64,000 nt of DNA from Bacillota bacterium (GTDB lineage: Bacteria; Bacillota; Sulfobacillia; Sulfobacillales; Sulfobacillaceae), in NCBI GenBank assembly GCA_026627385.1, contig JAPNUR010000001.1, positions 124,001-188,000 on the forward strand, given 5' to 3'. The position numbers were made by a program, and so were the translations under genes. Position 1 is the first letter of the stretch; every line of letters begins with the position of its first letter. Below, one piece after another: positions 1 to 8,244 of this stretch. Below the pieces are notes generated by a model. It searched no databases and was not told the origin of the DNA. It was given only the letters and a program-made list of their open reading frames with translations.

Positions 1-857
1 GTAGACGACAAGACTGCGTCCTCACCGGTAGACGGCTGCCGCAAGATGACACCGCCCGCCGTGTGCAGCGCCACGTAAGCAGCAATGTTGGGGTGACTCA
101 TCACAAAACGCGCAAGATTTTGGAGCTCCGGCTCCGACAGCGGATAAGGACCCGCGCCCGGTTGCCCGTGCTCCCCTGCCCAGCGAACCGGGAAGTTGCG
201 GTTAAAATCCATCGTGTGCCGCCGCGCCAGTTCCGCCCGGGTCCAATGGGGCGCTGGGCCCGCCTTTGCGGTTCGTTCGATGTGCCCTTCGGGGAAAACA
301 TGATAGTACCGGCCGCCGACCTCGCCGGGATGGCGGCGGCGCATAACCCGAGGATCGACTTCATCCACGGCGAAACCGCCGTCCTCGCTGGGCACCCGCA
401 TGGTGAGAATATGGCCATCGCCATTGACGTCTTCGAGCACAAAGCCGTCTGGTGGCTCAGGATACGGGTACCCGTGCGGACTGGAACGCACGCGATAAGG
501 GGTGGTGAGGTAAAGTTCGGCGCCATCCAACGCGATGCGCGGGATCACGTAAAGTGTATGATGGTCCAATAGATGCGTGGCTTCGGGATTTTGTCCGTAT
601 TGTCTAACGCACCACTCGATCCAGTACATGGCGGCCGCATTGCCCGCGACTTCCCCCGCGTGAATATTGGCGTCCACTAAAATGGCGGATTTGGCGAGCG
701 GTTCCCCCGTTGCGCGATTCGTCAAAATCACCGCCGGCATGTCGCGCCCTTGGCGGCTCTTCCCAATGACGACCACTTCCATCAGCGAAGGAAATGCTGC
801 CTGCCACTCGTGCAATGCGGTCATCATGTCTTGGTACGTCCAGTATTGTGCTGCCAT
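1..857 (-). CDS. M14-family zinc carboxypeptidase, 3' end outside window
   Basis: Open reading frame reading leftward off the window edge; 285 codons are visible and no stop is reached, so the C-terminus is missing. It starts at the ATG of MAAQYWTYQD. The zinc site of M14 metallocarboxypeptidases is visible: HAGE (His66, Glu69) and a third ligand His265 in YVALHTAGG. The substrate-binding pair of the family is seen as FNRNFP near residues 218-223. The catalytic glutamate expected further downstream lies beyond the edge. No signal peptide is seen, so it may be cytoplasmic or exported by an unusual route. It is divergent from the endonuclease IV gene with about 190 bp between them. Family assignment is firm, substrate unknown. 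Confidence 0.88.
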   Translation of the reverse strand, partial: MAAQYWTYQDMMTALHEWQAAFPSLMEVVVIGKSRQGRDMPAVILTNRATGEPLAKSAILVDANIHAGEVAGNAAAMYWIEWCVRQYGQNPEATHLLDHHTLYVIPRIALDGAELYLTTPYRVRSSPHGYPYPEPPDGFVLEDVNGDGHILTMRVPSEDGGFAVDEVDPRVMRRRHPGEVGGRYYHVFPEGHIERTAKAGPAPHWTRAELARRHTMDFNRNFPVRWAGEHGQPGAGPYPLSEPELQNLARFVMSHPNIAAYVALHTAGGVILRQPSTGEDAVLSS

Positions 858-1050
858 CGTCGCCTCCCGTCAGCTCCTTGGAGTTGTCGGCTATACCTGG
901 TCAATTCTCGTTTACCCGAACAAATTCCTGCCCTCGCTCGCCTTGAGGTGGCGATATCGGCACACCAGGTTGACTGCCCCTAGGCACAGGGCGCATGATA
1001 CTTAAGGAATCGACAGGGGACCACATTTAGCCGAAAAGGGAGTCACAGGC

Positions 1051-1881
1051 ATGCGGATAGGATGTCACCTCAGCGTCGCCAAAGGATTTGCAGCCGCCGT
1101 CAAGGTTGCCCCGACCTTAGGAGCCAACGCGTTTCAATACTTCACGAAGAACCCGCGCGGTTTTCGCAATGCCAAACCACTGGATCGCCTCGATGCTGAC
1201 CGCGGACGCGCGCTGATGCAAGAGCTCGATATTATCGCCATTGGCCACACGCCGTACCTCATCAACTTAGCCACGCCAGACGACGGATTGTACCAAACCT
1301 CGATTCAGGCACTGGTGCAAGACTTAGCCATTGCCGAAGCCCGCGGCACCTACGGGGTCGTGGTCCACTGCGGAAAACCCAAAGACGAGCCCCGCGCGTG
1401 GGGCATTGAGCGCATGCAACATGCCCTGAGAACAGTATTAGAAGAAAGCCATAGCCCAGGGGTGCTCATTTTGGTCGAAAACACGGCGGGGCAGGGATCG
1501 GAAATTGGCAGTACGTTCGACGAGCTCATGGCCATCGTCGACCCTTTTTCGCCTGAAGAGGTTGGCATCTGCTTTGACACCCAGCATGCCTTTGCCGCAG
1601 GTATTTTGACGGCCGACAATCCGGGCGCGTTTGAAGGCTTTAGCAACCCTGATTTTATGGGACGCCTCAAAGCCATTCACCTCAACGACAGCAAGGTCCC
1701 CTTCGGCGCGCACAAAGATCGCCACGAACTCATTGGGCGCGGCTACTTGGGAGGGGCAGGGATCGCCGCCATTGTCAATGACCCCCGGCTGCGGACAATC
1801 CCCTTTTATTTGGAAACCCCGGTAGAGCAGGAACGCCAGTATGCCGAGGAAATTGCAGCGGTTAAGGCGCTCTTGGCATAA
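1051..1881 (+). CDS. nfo: Endonuclease IV (AP endonuclease)
   Basis: Predicted to cleave DNA at abasic sites in base excision repair. 276 aa, normal length for the family, a metal-dependent TIM barrel. Typical blocks are present: start MRIGCHLSVAKG, VVHCG, the glutamate block LVENTAGQGSEIG, CFDTQHAFAAG, HLNDSKVPFGAHKDRHE and the C-terminal LETP. These supply the His/Asp/Glu ligands of the trinuclear zinc site. It heads a tight rightward operon with a lipid kinase and a GH1 glycosidase. A purine-rich AAAAGGGAG stretch precedes the ATG. Nothing looks broken. Confidence 0.93.
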   Translation: MRIGCHLSVAKGFAAAVKVAPTLGANAFQYFTKNPRGFRNAKPLDRLDADRGRALMQELDIIAIGHTPYLINLATPDDGLYQTSIQALVQDLAIAEARGTYGVVVHCGKPKDEPRAWGIERMQHALRTVLEESHSPGVLILVENTAGQGSEIGSTFDELMAIVDPFSPEEVGICFDTQHAFAAGILTADNPGAFEGFSNPDFMGRLKAIHLNDSKVPFGAHKDRHELIGRGYLGGAGIAAIVNDPRLRTIPFYLETPVEQERQYAEEIAAVKALLA

Positions 1882-1898
1882 CTGTGGGTGGAGGACCT

Positions 1899-2780
1899 AT
1901 GACAGCGCGAATTATTGTCAACCCGACGGCCGGCAATGGCAAAGCGCAACAACTGTTTGACACTTTAAAACCTTATTTGGACGCGGAATCGGTGGAGATT
2001 TGCCATACCGAACGGCCGGGTCACGCCACTGAGCTCGCACGCGAGGTCGCCCACGATGATCAGATGACGGTGATCTCGTTAGGCGGCGACGGCACCCACC
2101 ATGAAGTCATCAACGGCCTGATGCCTAGTGGCAAACCCATTTTTGCCGTGCTGCCGGCGGGCACAGGCAATGATTTTGTCAGAGCCCTGAACTACCCCAA
2201 GACGCCCCGCGACATGTTGGATCTCGCCCTTCATGGGCCCGTGCGCTTTTTCGATCTCGGTCAAGTCAACGAGCAATTTTTTTTAACCGTATCTGGCGTC
2301 GGATTTGACGCCGAGGTGGCCGGATGGGTCAATCAGCGCGAAAAACAGGGAACCGGCACCTGGATTTTCCTTCGCGCCATTTTACGCCATCTGATTCGCT
2401 ACCGCGCACAATCGATGACGGTTTCTGTGGGCGGGATCACGCGACAAGAAAAAACCTTTATGCTCGCGGCCGGCAATACCGCGTTCTACGCGGGCGGCAT
2501 GCGCATTTGCCCCGATGCGCGTCCCGACGACGGGTTCTTTCAAGTCATCTGGGTCCAGGACTTGGCCCCTGTCAGCGTGCTGCCGTTACTCGTCCGCGTT
2601 TTTCGCGGCACCCATGTTAGGCACCCGCGGGTTCAGTCGTTGGAGGCCGACGAATTGCTCGTCGACGGTCCGCCCGAACTATTGGTCCATGCCGATGGCG
2701 AAATTGTCGGCCATCTGCCGATCACGCTAAAAGTTCGGCACCACGCCATTCGCGTGCGAACAGGGCCGATGCCTTTATGA
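1899..2780 (+). CDS. Diacylglycerol kinase-like lipid kinase (YegS/BmrU family)
   Basis: Predicted ATP-dependent lipid kinase of the DagK/YegS/BmrU family, acting on diacylglycerol or a related lipid at the membrane. About 293 aa. The N-terminus reads IIVNPTAGNGKA, followed by the nucleotide-binding signature SLGGDGTHHEV and the family block LPAGTGNDFVRAL. A GTG 15 bases upstream would also be in frame, but the ATG at 1899 has a well spaced GTGGAGGA ribosome binding site and gives the usual start. Its stop overlaps the start of the glycosidase gene by 4 bases, indicating translational coupling. The exact lipid substrate is not evident. Confidence 0.85.
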   Translation: MTARIIVNPTAGNGKAQQLFDTLKPYLDAESVEICHTERPGHATELAREVAHDDQMTVISLGGDGTHHEVINGLMPSGKPIFAVLPAGTGNDFVRALNYPKTPRDMLDLALHGPVRFFDLGQVNEQFFLTVSGVGFDAEVAGWVNQREKQGTGTWIFLRAILRHLIRYRAQSMTVSVGGITRQEKTFMLAAGNTAFYAGGMRICPDARPDDGFFQVIWVQDLAPVSVLPLLVRVFRGTHVRHPRVQSLEADELLVDGPPELLVHADGEIVGHLPITLKVRHHAIRVRTGPMPL

Positions 2781-3991
2781 CCGCATGGCCATCTCACTGG
2801 CAGCCCTTTTTATGGGGCGCTGCGACCTCCAGCCACCAGATTGAGGGCGGGCAACACAACGACTGGACCGAATGGGAAGCGCGGGGGCGCGGGCGCGAGC
2901 CCTCAGGTATCGCGATTGACCATTGGACCCGCTGGGACAGTGACTTTCAATACCTGACCCTGCTGGGGCTCAACAGCTACCGCTTTTCGCTGGAGTGGAG
3001 CCGCATTGAGCCCGAGCCGGGCCATATCAACCATGAGGCGCTCGACCGTTACCGAGCCATGGCTGGGTGGCTACGCGACCACCAGATTACGCCCTTGGTC
3101 ACCCTGCATCACTTTACCCTACCCGTATGGGTCGCGCGTGCGGGTGGCTTTTTCCATCCCCATGCGCATCAATGGTTTCAGCGTTATGTGCGGACCGCGC
3201 TCGACGCCTTGGGAGACTTGGTGCCACTATACGTCACCATTAACGAGCCGTTAGTCCTGGTGGTGATGGGGTATGTCATCGGGGTTTGGCCCCCCGGTGA
3301 ACAGCGCGTTTTCCGCGCCTTCCCTCTCATGGACCGACTAGCTCAAATACACCAGGTCGCCTACCACACGATTAAGGAACGCTATCCTGAGGCCTGGGTG
3401 GGCCTTGCGCATCACCTCATCGCCTTTCATCCGTGGACCTTGTCCCCGCTGGATCGAGCCACGGCGCGGCTCTTTCGCTTCTTGATGAATGAGCGCTTTA
3501 TGCGGCGGGTTAACCCGTATCAGGACTTTATCGGCGTCAATTATTACACCCGCCAGTACGCGCATTGGACGCGCGGCCTTCGCCTCATTCAAAATCGGCC
3601 CCAAGCGATCACCTCTGATCTGGGCTGGGAGTTGTACCCCGATGGGCTGCAAGAGGTGCTGGCTCCGCTGGCGATGTTCCAGAAACCGATTATCATTACC
3701 GAAAACGGTATTGCCACCACAGATGATAGCTTGCGTGCCCGCTATCTCGAAGAACACCTGAGAGTCGTGGGCAAGGCCCAAGCGCATGGACTCGCGATCC
3801 GCGGCTACTTTCACTGGTCTTTGTTTGACAATTTTGAGTGGGCTGAAGGGTTCGCCCCGCGGTTTGGACTCATTGGCATCGATTATGCCACCTTGGCCCG
3901 TACTGTGCGACCCGCGGCGCTGCGCTACCGCCAGATCATTGAGGCAAACCGGAACCGCTGGCCCATTACCGTACCGTCACCAAGCGAATGA
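2777..3991 (+). CDS. Glycoside hydrolase family 1 (beta-glucosidase-like)
   Basis: Retaining beta-glycosidase of family GH1, expected to hydrolyse beta-glucosides or beta-galactosides in the cytoplasm. 404 aa, slightly short against the usual 440-480. Visible hallmarks are FLWGAATSSHQIEGG at the N-terminus, the acid/base glutamate in VTINEP (Glu157) and the nucleophile in IITENGI (Glu309), with HWSLFDNFEWAEGF near the C-terminus. ATGA overlap with the lipid kinase gene. Its 3' end overlaps by 26 bases the convergent gene on the other strand. No signal peptide. Sugar specificity cannot be read from the sequence. Confidence 0.92.
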   Translation: MTAWPSHWQPFLWGAATSSHQIEGGQHNDWTEWEARGRGREPSGIAIDHWTRWDSDFQYLTLLGLNSYRFSLEWSRIEPEPGHINHEALDRYRAMAGWLRDHQITPLVTLHHFTLPVWVARAGGFFHPHAHQWFQRYVRTALDALGDLVPLYVTINEPLVLVVMGYVIGVWPPGEQRVFRAFPLMDRLAQIHQVAYHTIKERYPEAWVGLAHHLIAFHPWTLSPLDRATARLFRFLMNERFMRRVNPYQDFIGVNYYTRQYAHWTRGLRLIQNRPQAITSDLGWELYPDGLQEVLAPLAMFQKPIIITENGIATTDDSLRARYLEEHLRVVGKAQAHGLAIRGYFHWSLFDNFEWAEGFAPRFGLIGIDYATLARTVRPAALRYRQIIEANRNRWPITVPSPSE

Positions 3992-4481
3992 CGGGCTTTT
4001 CATCTTTAAAGCATAGCCGATAATGGCGGTCGTCCAGCCGCCCGTCCTCTCGGAGGGCGGTGAGAGCCTCATAGGAGAGCGTGGGCTGCCACTCAATGGC
4101 GGCCTTCATCAGCCGCAAAAGCTCGCTACGCGTGTCACTCGGCATCGCGAGCCGCGCCAATGCGCGTCGCAGCGCTTCGACCTCGTGAGCATCGCGGATC
4201 ACGGGCAGGTGCGGCAAAGCCTGCGTCAGCCGTTCACCCTCTAGCACGGCCAAAGCGGTCTCGCCATCGATGCGACCCCGCCGTTCGCCTATTCGCAGTT
4301 CAAAGGCCCCGACGCGCACGGGAAACGCATCGCGTGGCCAACCGTCGGTGGCCTCTAAAATTTGCTCGCGCAAAACCTGCTCTTCAGTCTCCAAATTTTT
4401 GATCTCTTGCCGCAGGTGACCGAGCCTCGTGACCGCGGACGCCAAGGCCTCGGTCATCCTTGGATTGGACGACTCCCCCAT
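3966..4481 (-). CDS. Hypothetical protein with N-terminal coiled coil
   Basis: 171 aa, not recognised. The start is set at the ATG of MGESSNPRM because an AGGAGGGA ribosome binding site lies 5-6 bases upstream; a longer frame to 4658 lacks such support. Residues about 10-45 look like a charged helix or coiled coil (LRQEIKNLETEEQVLREQI); the rest is a mixed alpha/beta sequence rich in Arg and Leu. No transmembrane segment or signal peptide. It converges on the GH1 gene and overlaps it by 26 bases at the 3' ends. The ribosome binding site sits inside a 10-bp perfect inverted repeat (separate entry), suggesting translational control. Confidence 0.6.
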   Translation of the reverse strand: MGESSNPRMTEALASAVTRLGHLRQEIKNLETEEQVLREQILEATDGWPRDAFPVRVGAFELRIGERRGRIDGETALAVLEGERLTQALPHLPVIRDAHEVEALRRALARLAMPSDTRSELLRLMKAAIEWQPTLSYEALTALREDGRLDDRHYRLCFKDEKPVIRLVTVR

Positions 4482-4484
4482 CGC

Positions 4485-4515
4485 GATCCCTCCTCGTCTA
4501 TACATAGGAGGGATC
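4485..4515 (-). promoter_or_regulatory. Inverted repeat covering a ribosome binding site
   Basis: A perfect 10-bp inverted repeat, GATCCCTCCT and AGGAGGGATC, separated by 11 bases, lies just upstream of the start codon at 4481. In the leftward transcript the downstream arm contains the Shine-Dalgarno sequence AGGAGGG, so the hairpin would hide it. This is seen directly; a role as a translational switch or thermosensor is inference. Confidence 0.55.
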
Positions 4516-4705
4516 ACAGCATTTATGCTACGTGCGTGCCCCATCTTTTTGCGCCGCGCCGCCCGCCACCCGGCAAGTGTCGCTCGCATACCGCTGGCCC
4601 AATGAATCAGAGCGTAAGCCCTCGGATGACGGAGAAGGGACATTATTGGGTTTTTCACACCGCGTCGTGGTCATGAAGAGTCCCAGCAGTTGATGGTGAT
4701 CACGC

Positions 4706-5683
4706 TTATACGTGAAGACCCGCCACCTCATGAAAAATTCGCGCGGGATCGAGGATGAGAGGGCCATCGCGCCATATCTCTAAGGTCACCGTGTCGCGAA
4801 CCCCCAAGATAAGGGTACGCTCGCCATCTAACGCCAGGCTCCCGCCCTCTGGGGCGTGCCACATCACTGGTTCCCCGATCTGCAGCACTTTGTGTTCGGC
4901 TACCGTAAAATGTGCCATCAGCCCCGGCGCCAAAACTCCTGGAAATGGGGATCCTGGTAATCCCATCTTCAGCATCAGCCCCTCATCATCGCCAAACGTC
5001 AGCGGATGCAGGTAACCCCCCACGTTAGACAATCCGGGGCGACTCGCGTCGGCCATTGTCAGCACCAACGCCTGCACATCCTCCGGATCCCATATGGCCA
5101 TGGCCCCGGTATATCGTTGGCGCGTCAAGGCCACATCGACGAGGGCCAGGTCTCTGGTGCCGTTCGCCATGGCAATGTGAATCACTTTGGCCCGCTGTCC
5201 CATCTCCTCGCCATCCAAGCCGTCGGCAAGAAAACGCGCGACAGCATACCCGGCTGCCGTTTGATCGCCGAGATAGCAAACGACATTGTTGGTGCCGCCA
5301 GCTACAGGAAGCACCGGCACCGAAGGCCGCGCTTCCGCCACATTGCGTTGAGTGCCGTCGCCGCCCACCACAATGAGGGCGTCGGCGCCGGCCTCCACGA
5401 GCATCTTCACCCAGAGGGTCGTGCTGTCCTCCTCATGATGTTCACGGGGCACCAGGGTCACCGGCAGGATCTCCGTGACATCGCGCTGAAGCCAGGTAAA
5501 AAATCCGCCTTCATCCTCTGGTACCAAGACCTCCACATGGGGGACGGCTGCCACCCCTGCTAAAATACGGCGGGCCGTGAGCGCCTTTTCTGGGGCCGAT
5601 TGCAAGGAGGCATACGCGACCAGCCGCCGAATATCACGACCTGCCATAGGATTGACGATAAGGCCAATACGCTTAGACGACAT
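4706..5683 (-). CDS. ATP-NAD kinase-fold protein (AcoX-like)
   Basis: About 325 aa with the NAD-kinase/AcoX fold. The N-terminus reads KRIGLIVNPMAGRD, and the nucleotide signature is LIVVGGDGTQRNVAEA followed by LPVAGGTNNVV. Homologues are annotated as ATP-NAD kinase or acetoin-catabolism protein X; the real substrate is poorly known. Starts at 5695 and 5686 are also in frame. It overlaps the upstream MarR gene by about 11 bases, so the two are co-transcribed and MarR probably regulates both. A second GGDGT-type kinase (the lipid kinase at 1899) lies nearby but is only distantly similar. Confidence 0.78.
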   Translation of the reverse strand: MSSKRIGLIVNPMAGRDIRRLVAYASLQSAPEKALTARRILAGVAAVPHVEVLVPEDEGGFFTWLQRDVTEILPVTLVPREHHEEDSTTLWVKMLVEAGADALIVVGGDGTQRNVAEARPSVPVLPVAGGTNNVVCYLGDQTAAGYAVARFLADGLDGEEMGQRAKVIHIAMANGTRDLALVDVALTRQRYTGAMAIWDPEDVQALVLTMADASRPGLSNVGGYLHPLTFGDDEGLMLKMGLPGSPFPGVLAPGLMAHFTVAEHKVLQIGEPVMWHAPEGGSLALDGERTLILGVRDTVTLEIWRDGPLILDPARIFHEVAGLHV

Positions 5684-6116
5684 CACCAGTGGCATCGCTC
5701 CCTGAGGTTTCTATTGTGAGTTTTTTCAAAAGCTCCGACAGCCTGGCTTTCTCCTCTGCCGTCAAGCGCTGCAGCACATGGACCATCCATTGCCGCTGAC
5801 GGTCGCGTTCTTGTTGCAAGACGGCCGCACCCTGATCGGTCATCCTGAGCCAAATCACCCGCCGGTCTTGGGGATCGCGTTCTTTCATAATATACCGGCG
5901 GCGAGCTAAGGAATCCAAGGCTCGCGTCGCCGTCGGCCCCTTAATATGCAGGAGGGCCGCCAGCGCCATAGCGGTCACCGGTTGCACTTTCTCCAGGTGC
6001 GTTAGGGCTTCAAATTGCGTCGTCGAGAGCTCCTGAGACCCCTGTTCCCGAAACTCGCGCTCAAAGCTGCGCACTAGTCGAAAAATCAGGGTAAACAGCT
6101 CTGCTTCTTGCGCCAT
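5673..6116 (-). CDS. MarR-family transcriptional regulator
   Basis: About 147 aa winged-helix regulator. The central part (QFEALTHLEKVQPVTAMALA, then ATRALDSLARRRYIMKERDPQD) matches the recognition helix and wing of MarR proteins, followed by VIWLRMTDQG and a C-terminal dimerisation helix. The ATG at 6116 is preferred, with GAGGTGG upstream; a GTG at 6125 is possible. First gene of a leftward pair with the AcoX-like kinase. Ligand unknown. Confidence 0.88.
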   Translation of the reverse strand: MAQEAELFTLIFRLVRSFEREFREQGSQELSTTQFEALTHLEKVQPVTAMALAALLHIKGPTATRALDSLARRRYIMKERDPQDRRVIWLRMTDQGAAVLQQERDRQRQWMVHVLQRLTAEEKARLSELLKKLTIETSGSDATGDVV

Positions 6117-6189
6117 GCGAGCCACCTCGTCCTAACCATACCGCTTTTTCTCCCCGTCGCCAATCAATCGCCCCCGAGCCCAGCCTCAA

Positions 6190-6218
6190 TTCGCAAACGC
6201 GACAAAAACGAGTAGAAT
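6190..6218 (+). promoter_or_regulatory. Candidate sigma-A promoter for the phosphatase gene
   Basis: TTCGCA and TAGAAT are separated by 17 bases, 34 bases before the TTG start of the histidine phosphatase gene. The match is 4/6 at -35 and 5/6 at -10. Predicted by eye only. Confidence 0.4.
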
Positions 6219-6251
6219 ATAAGGGTTAAGGTCAGACAGGGAGGGTATTGT

Positions 6252-6881
6252 TTGGCCATAGTCTACGATATCTTGTTGGTGCGCCATGGGGAAAGCGAGG
6301 CGAACCGCCTAGGCCGGTTTGCTTATCATTCCTGGGATCCCCACTTAACAGAGGTTGGCCGGGCTCAAGCCCGCCAGCTCGTCGCGCAGTTACAACATGC
6401 GCCCATCAAACATTTGGCCACCAGTCCGCTGGCGCGAGCCCGCGAAACCATTCAGCCGCTGGCCGACTGCTTAGGGCTAGTTCCCACCGTATTAGCTGAT
6501 CTCGCCGAAGTCAATCTCGGCGCTTGGGACGGTGCCCGCTTGAGTGACCTGGAACGCTCGAACAACGGGGCGTTCCACGCTTGGCGGCAGGATCCGGAAG
6601 CCAATCCGCCGCCGGGAGGCGAATCGATTTTGGCTGTCGGCCAACGGGTGCTGGGAGCCCTGGAACGCTACACGGGCTCCGTCGATCCAGGGATGACCGT
6701 CGCTGCGACACACGCCGACTGCATCAAAGGGGCGTTTTTAGTCGTAACGCAGGCATCTGGCCCTTCGGCCCGGTCGCTATTGGTCCCCAATTTAGGGCAA
6801 CTGCACCTGCGCTACCATGCCAACGGGCATCGGTGGGCTTTGGTGCTCGGCCCGCATTATTTCCCGCCGCGGGCCGAGTGA
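6252..6881 (+). CDS. Histidine phosphatase (phosphoglycerate-mutase-like)
   Basis: 209 aa member of the histidine phosphatase superfamily, which form a phospho-histidine intermediate. The N-terminal LLVRHGESEANRLGR carries the RHGE motif, and a second catalytic histidine is likely in AATHADCIKG near residue 155. It may dephosphorylate a small metabolite; in cobalamin pathways CobC belongs to this family, and a B12 riboswitch follows downstream, but that link is only suggestive. Start is TTG at 6252 with GGGAGGG upstream; another TTG at 6248 is out of frame. Confidence 0.82.
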   Translation: MAIVYDILLVRHGESEANRLGRFAYHSWDPHLTEVGRAQARQLVAQLQHAPIKHLATSPLARARETIQPLADCLGLVPTVLADLAEVNLGAWDGARLSDLERSNNGAFHAWRQDPEANPPPGGESILAVGQRVLGALERYTGSVDPGMTVAATHADCIKGAFLVVTQASGPSARSLLVPNLGQLHLRYHANGHRWALVLGPHYFPPRAE

Positions 6882-6949
6882 ATAGAGCCTTTCCCCCATG
6901 TTGTGGCCCTTGCGCTCCCACGGGAAAACAGCATACACTGAAGTCAACC

Positions 6950-7100
6950 GGGTTGCAGGTGTATAACAGGGAATCAGGTGTAAATCCTGAGCGGCACCCG
7001 CCACTGTTCACGGGGAGCGGGAAGACCACAGTATTCGGGATCCAGCTGGAAGGCCTTCCAATCGCTATGATCCGAGAGCCAGGAGACCTACCTGCAATGT
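6950..7100 (+). promoter_or_regulatory. Cobalamin (adenosylcobalamin-type) riboswitch
   Basis: Recognised by conserved blocks in order: AGGGAATCAGGTGTAAATCC, CCGCCACTGT at about 6998-7007, and the B12 box AGCCAGGAGACCTACC at 7077-7092. The closing stem P1 is visible as TTGCAGGT (6953-6960) pairing with ACCTGCAA (7090-7097). A T-rich tract at 7132-7140 preceded by a short CTGC/GCAG stem could be the terminator of the expression platform. It sits directly upstream of a BtuC/BtuD-type transporter, as expected for B12-repressed uptake genes. Confidence 0.93.
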
Positions 7101-7245
7101 TCGGGCGAGCCTGCGGGTGGTCGGGCAGCGCCTTCTTTTTACGCCCTCTCGCGCAGGTGCGCCATTTAATGGTCATCGGGGAGGGTTCTGTGCAGCATGC
7201 TGAAGATCATTCTATGGCCCCGTTTGCAATACGGGACGGTCATCC

Positions 7246-8244
7246 ATGGCACACGGTAAGCAGGTAGCCAACTACACCGCTGCCATTCTGTTATTGGCCT
7301 TCGCCATGGTCATGGGCATTATGCACGGGCCAACACCCATTCCCCTCGGCACTGTCGTTCACCGGTTATTGGCCCCCAATCGCTCCATCGACAGCGTCAT
7401 CATCTGGGACATTCGCTTTCCCATGGTGGCCGCCTCGGCGGTTGTGGGCGGCGGACTCGCTGTGGCTGGAGCGGTGATGCAGGCGCTCTTGAAAAACCCG
7501 CTAGCGGACCCTTATATCGTCGGAGCCTCTGCCGGTGCCGGTCTCGGTGCCACCCTGGCACAAGATCTGGTGCCATGGCTTAATTTAATGGCGCCCGGCG
7601 CATTCTTGGGCGCGCTAGCCGCCGTGTTACTCTCTTATTTGCTGTCGCGCGCGCGGGGCACAGTCAGCATGCTGACGTTAATTTTAGCCGGATACGCAGT
7701 GGGTGTGATCTTGACCTCTGTGTCTACGTTTCTCATGCTCTTTAACCAGCAAGATCTCAGTACGATCTTTGCCTGGGAAATTGGCGGCATCGATGGGGCC
7801 ACCTGGTCCCAAGTACTCGTCAGCGGCCTTCTGATTGTTGTGGCGTTTGCCATCGTGTGGCCGTTTGCCCACGACATGAACGCGCTGTTGCTCGGAGAAG
7901 AAGAAGCGCATCATTTAGGCGTCAACGTGCGCCGCATCCAGTTCGTGTTGTTATGCGCGGCAAGCTTGATGACCGCCGCCGCGGTCTACGTCAGTGGGCT
8001 TATCGGCTTCGTCGGGCTGGTAATGCCGCACATTGCGCGCCGCCTTAACGGACCCAACCATCGCCATTTACTCCCGTTAGCGTTTTGCCTCGGGGCAGGA
8101 TTTCTTACCCTCGCTCAAATCGTCGCCGAATCAATTCCCGTCATTGGACCGATTCCGGTGGGCCTTGTGACCGCATTTCTTGGCGGACCATACTTTTTGT
8201 ATTTGCTCCTGCGTCAGGCCCGCTACCAAAGGAGGTGGCCTTGA
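7246..8244 (+). CDS. btuC: FecCD/BtuC-type ABC transporter permease (probable vitamin B12)
   Basis: 332 aa membrane permease with about nine to ten hydrophobic segments. Typical FecCD blocks are WDIRFPMVAASAVVGGGLAVAGAVMQ, NPLADPYIVGASAGAG and the coupling region GLIGFVGLVMPHIARRL. The family imports B12, haem or ferric siderophores; the cobalamin riboswitch upstream points to cobalamin. Only one in-frame start is possible after the TGA at 7201. Its stop overlaps the TTG start of the ATPase gene. No substrate-binding protein (BtuF) is encoded next to it, so that partner must lie elsewhere. Confidence 0.88.
   Translation: MAHGKQVANYTAAILLLAFAMVMGIMHGPTPIPLGTVVHRLLAPNRSIDSVIIWDIRFPMVAASAVVGGGLAVAGAVMQALLKNPLADPYIVGASAGAGLGATLAQDLVPWLNLMAPGAFLGALAAVLLSYLLSRARGTVSMLTLILAGYAVGVILTSVSTFLMLFNQQDLSTIFAWEIGGIDGATWSQVLVSGLLIVVAFAIVWPFAHDMNALLLGEEEAHHLGVNVRRIQFVLLCAASLMTAAAVYVSGLIGFVGLVMPHIARRLNGPNHRHLLPLAFCLGAGFLTLAQIVAESIPVIGPIPVGLVTAFLGGPYFLYLLLRQARYQRRWP

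Noticed and set aside
8085-8240. Upstream extension of the BtuD reading frame
   Set aside because: It overlaps the permease gene and lacks a ribosome binding site, while TTG at 8241 has a strong one.
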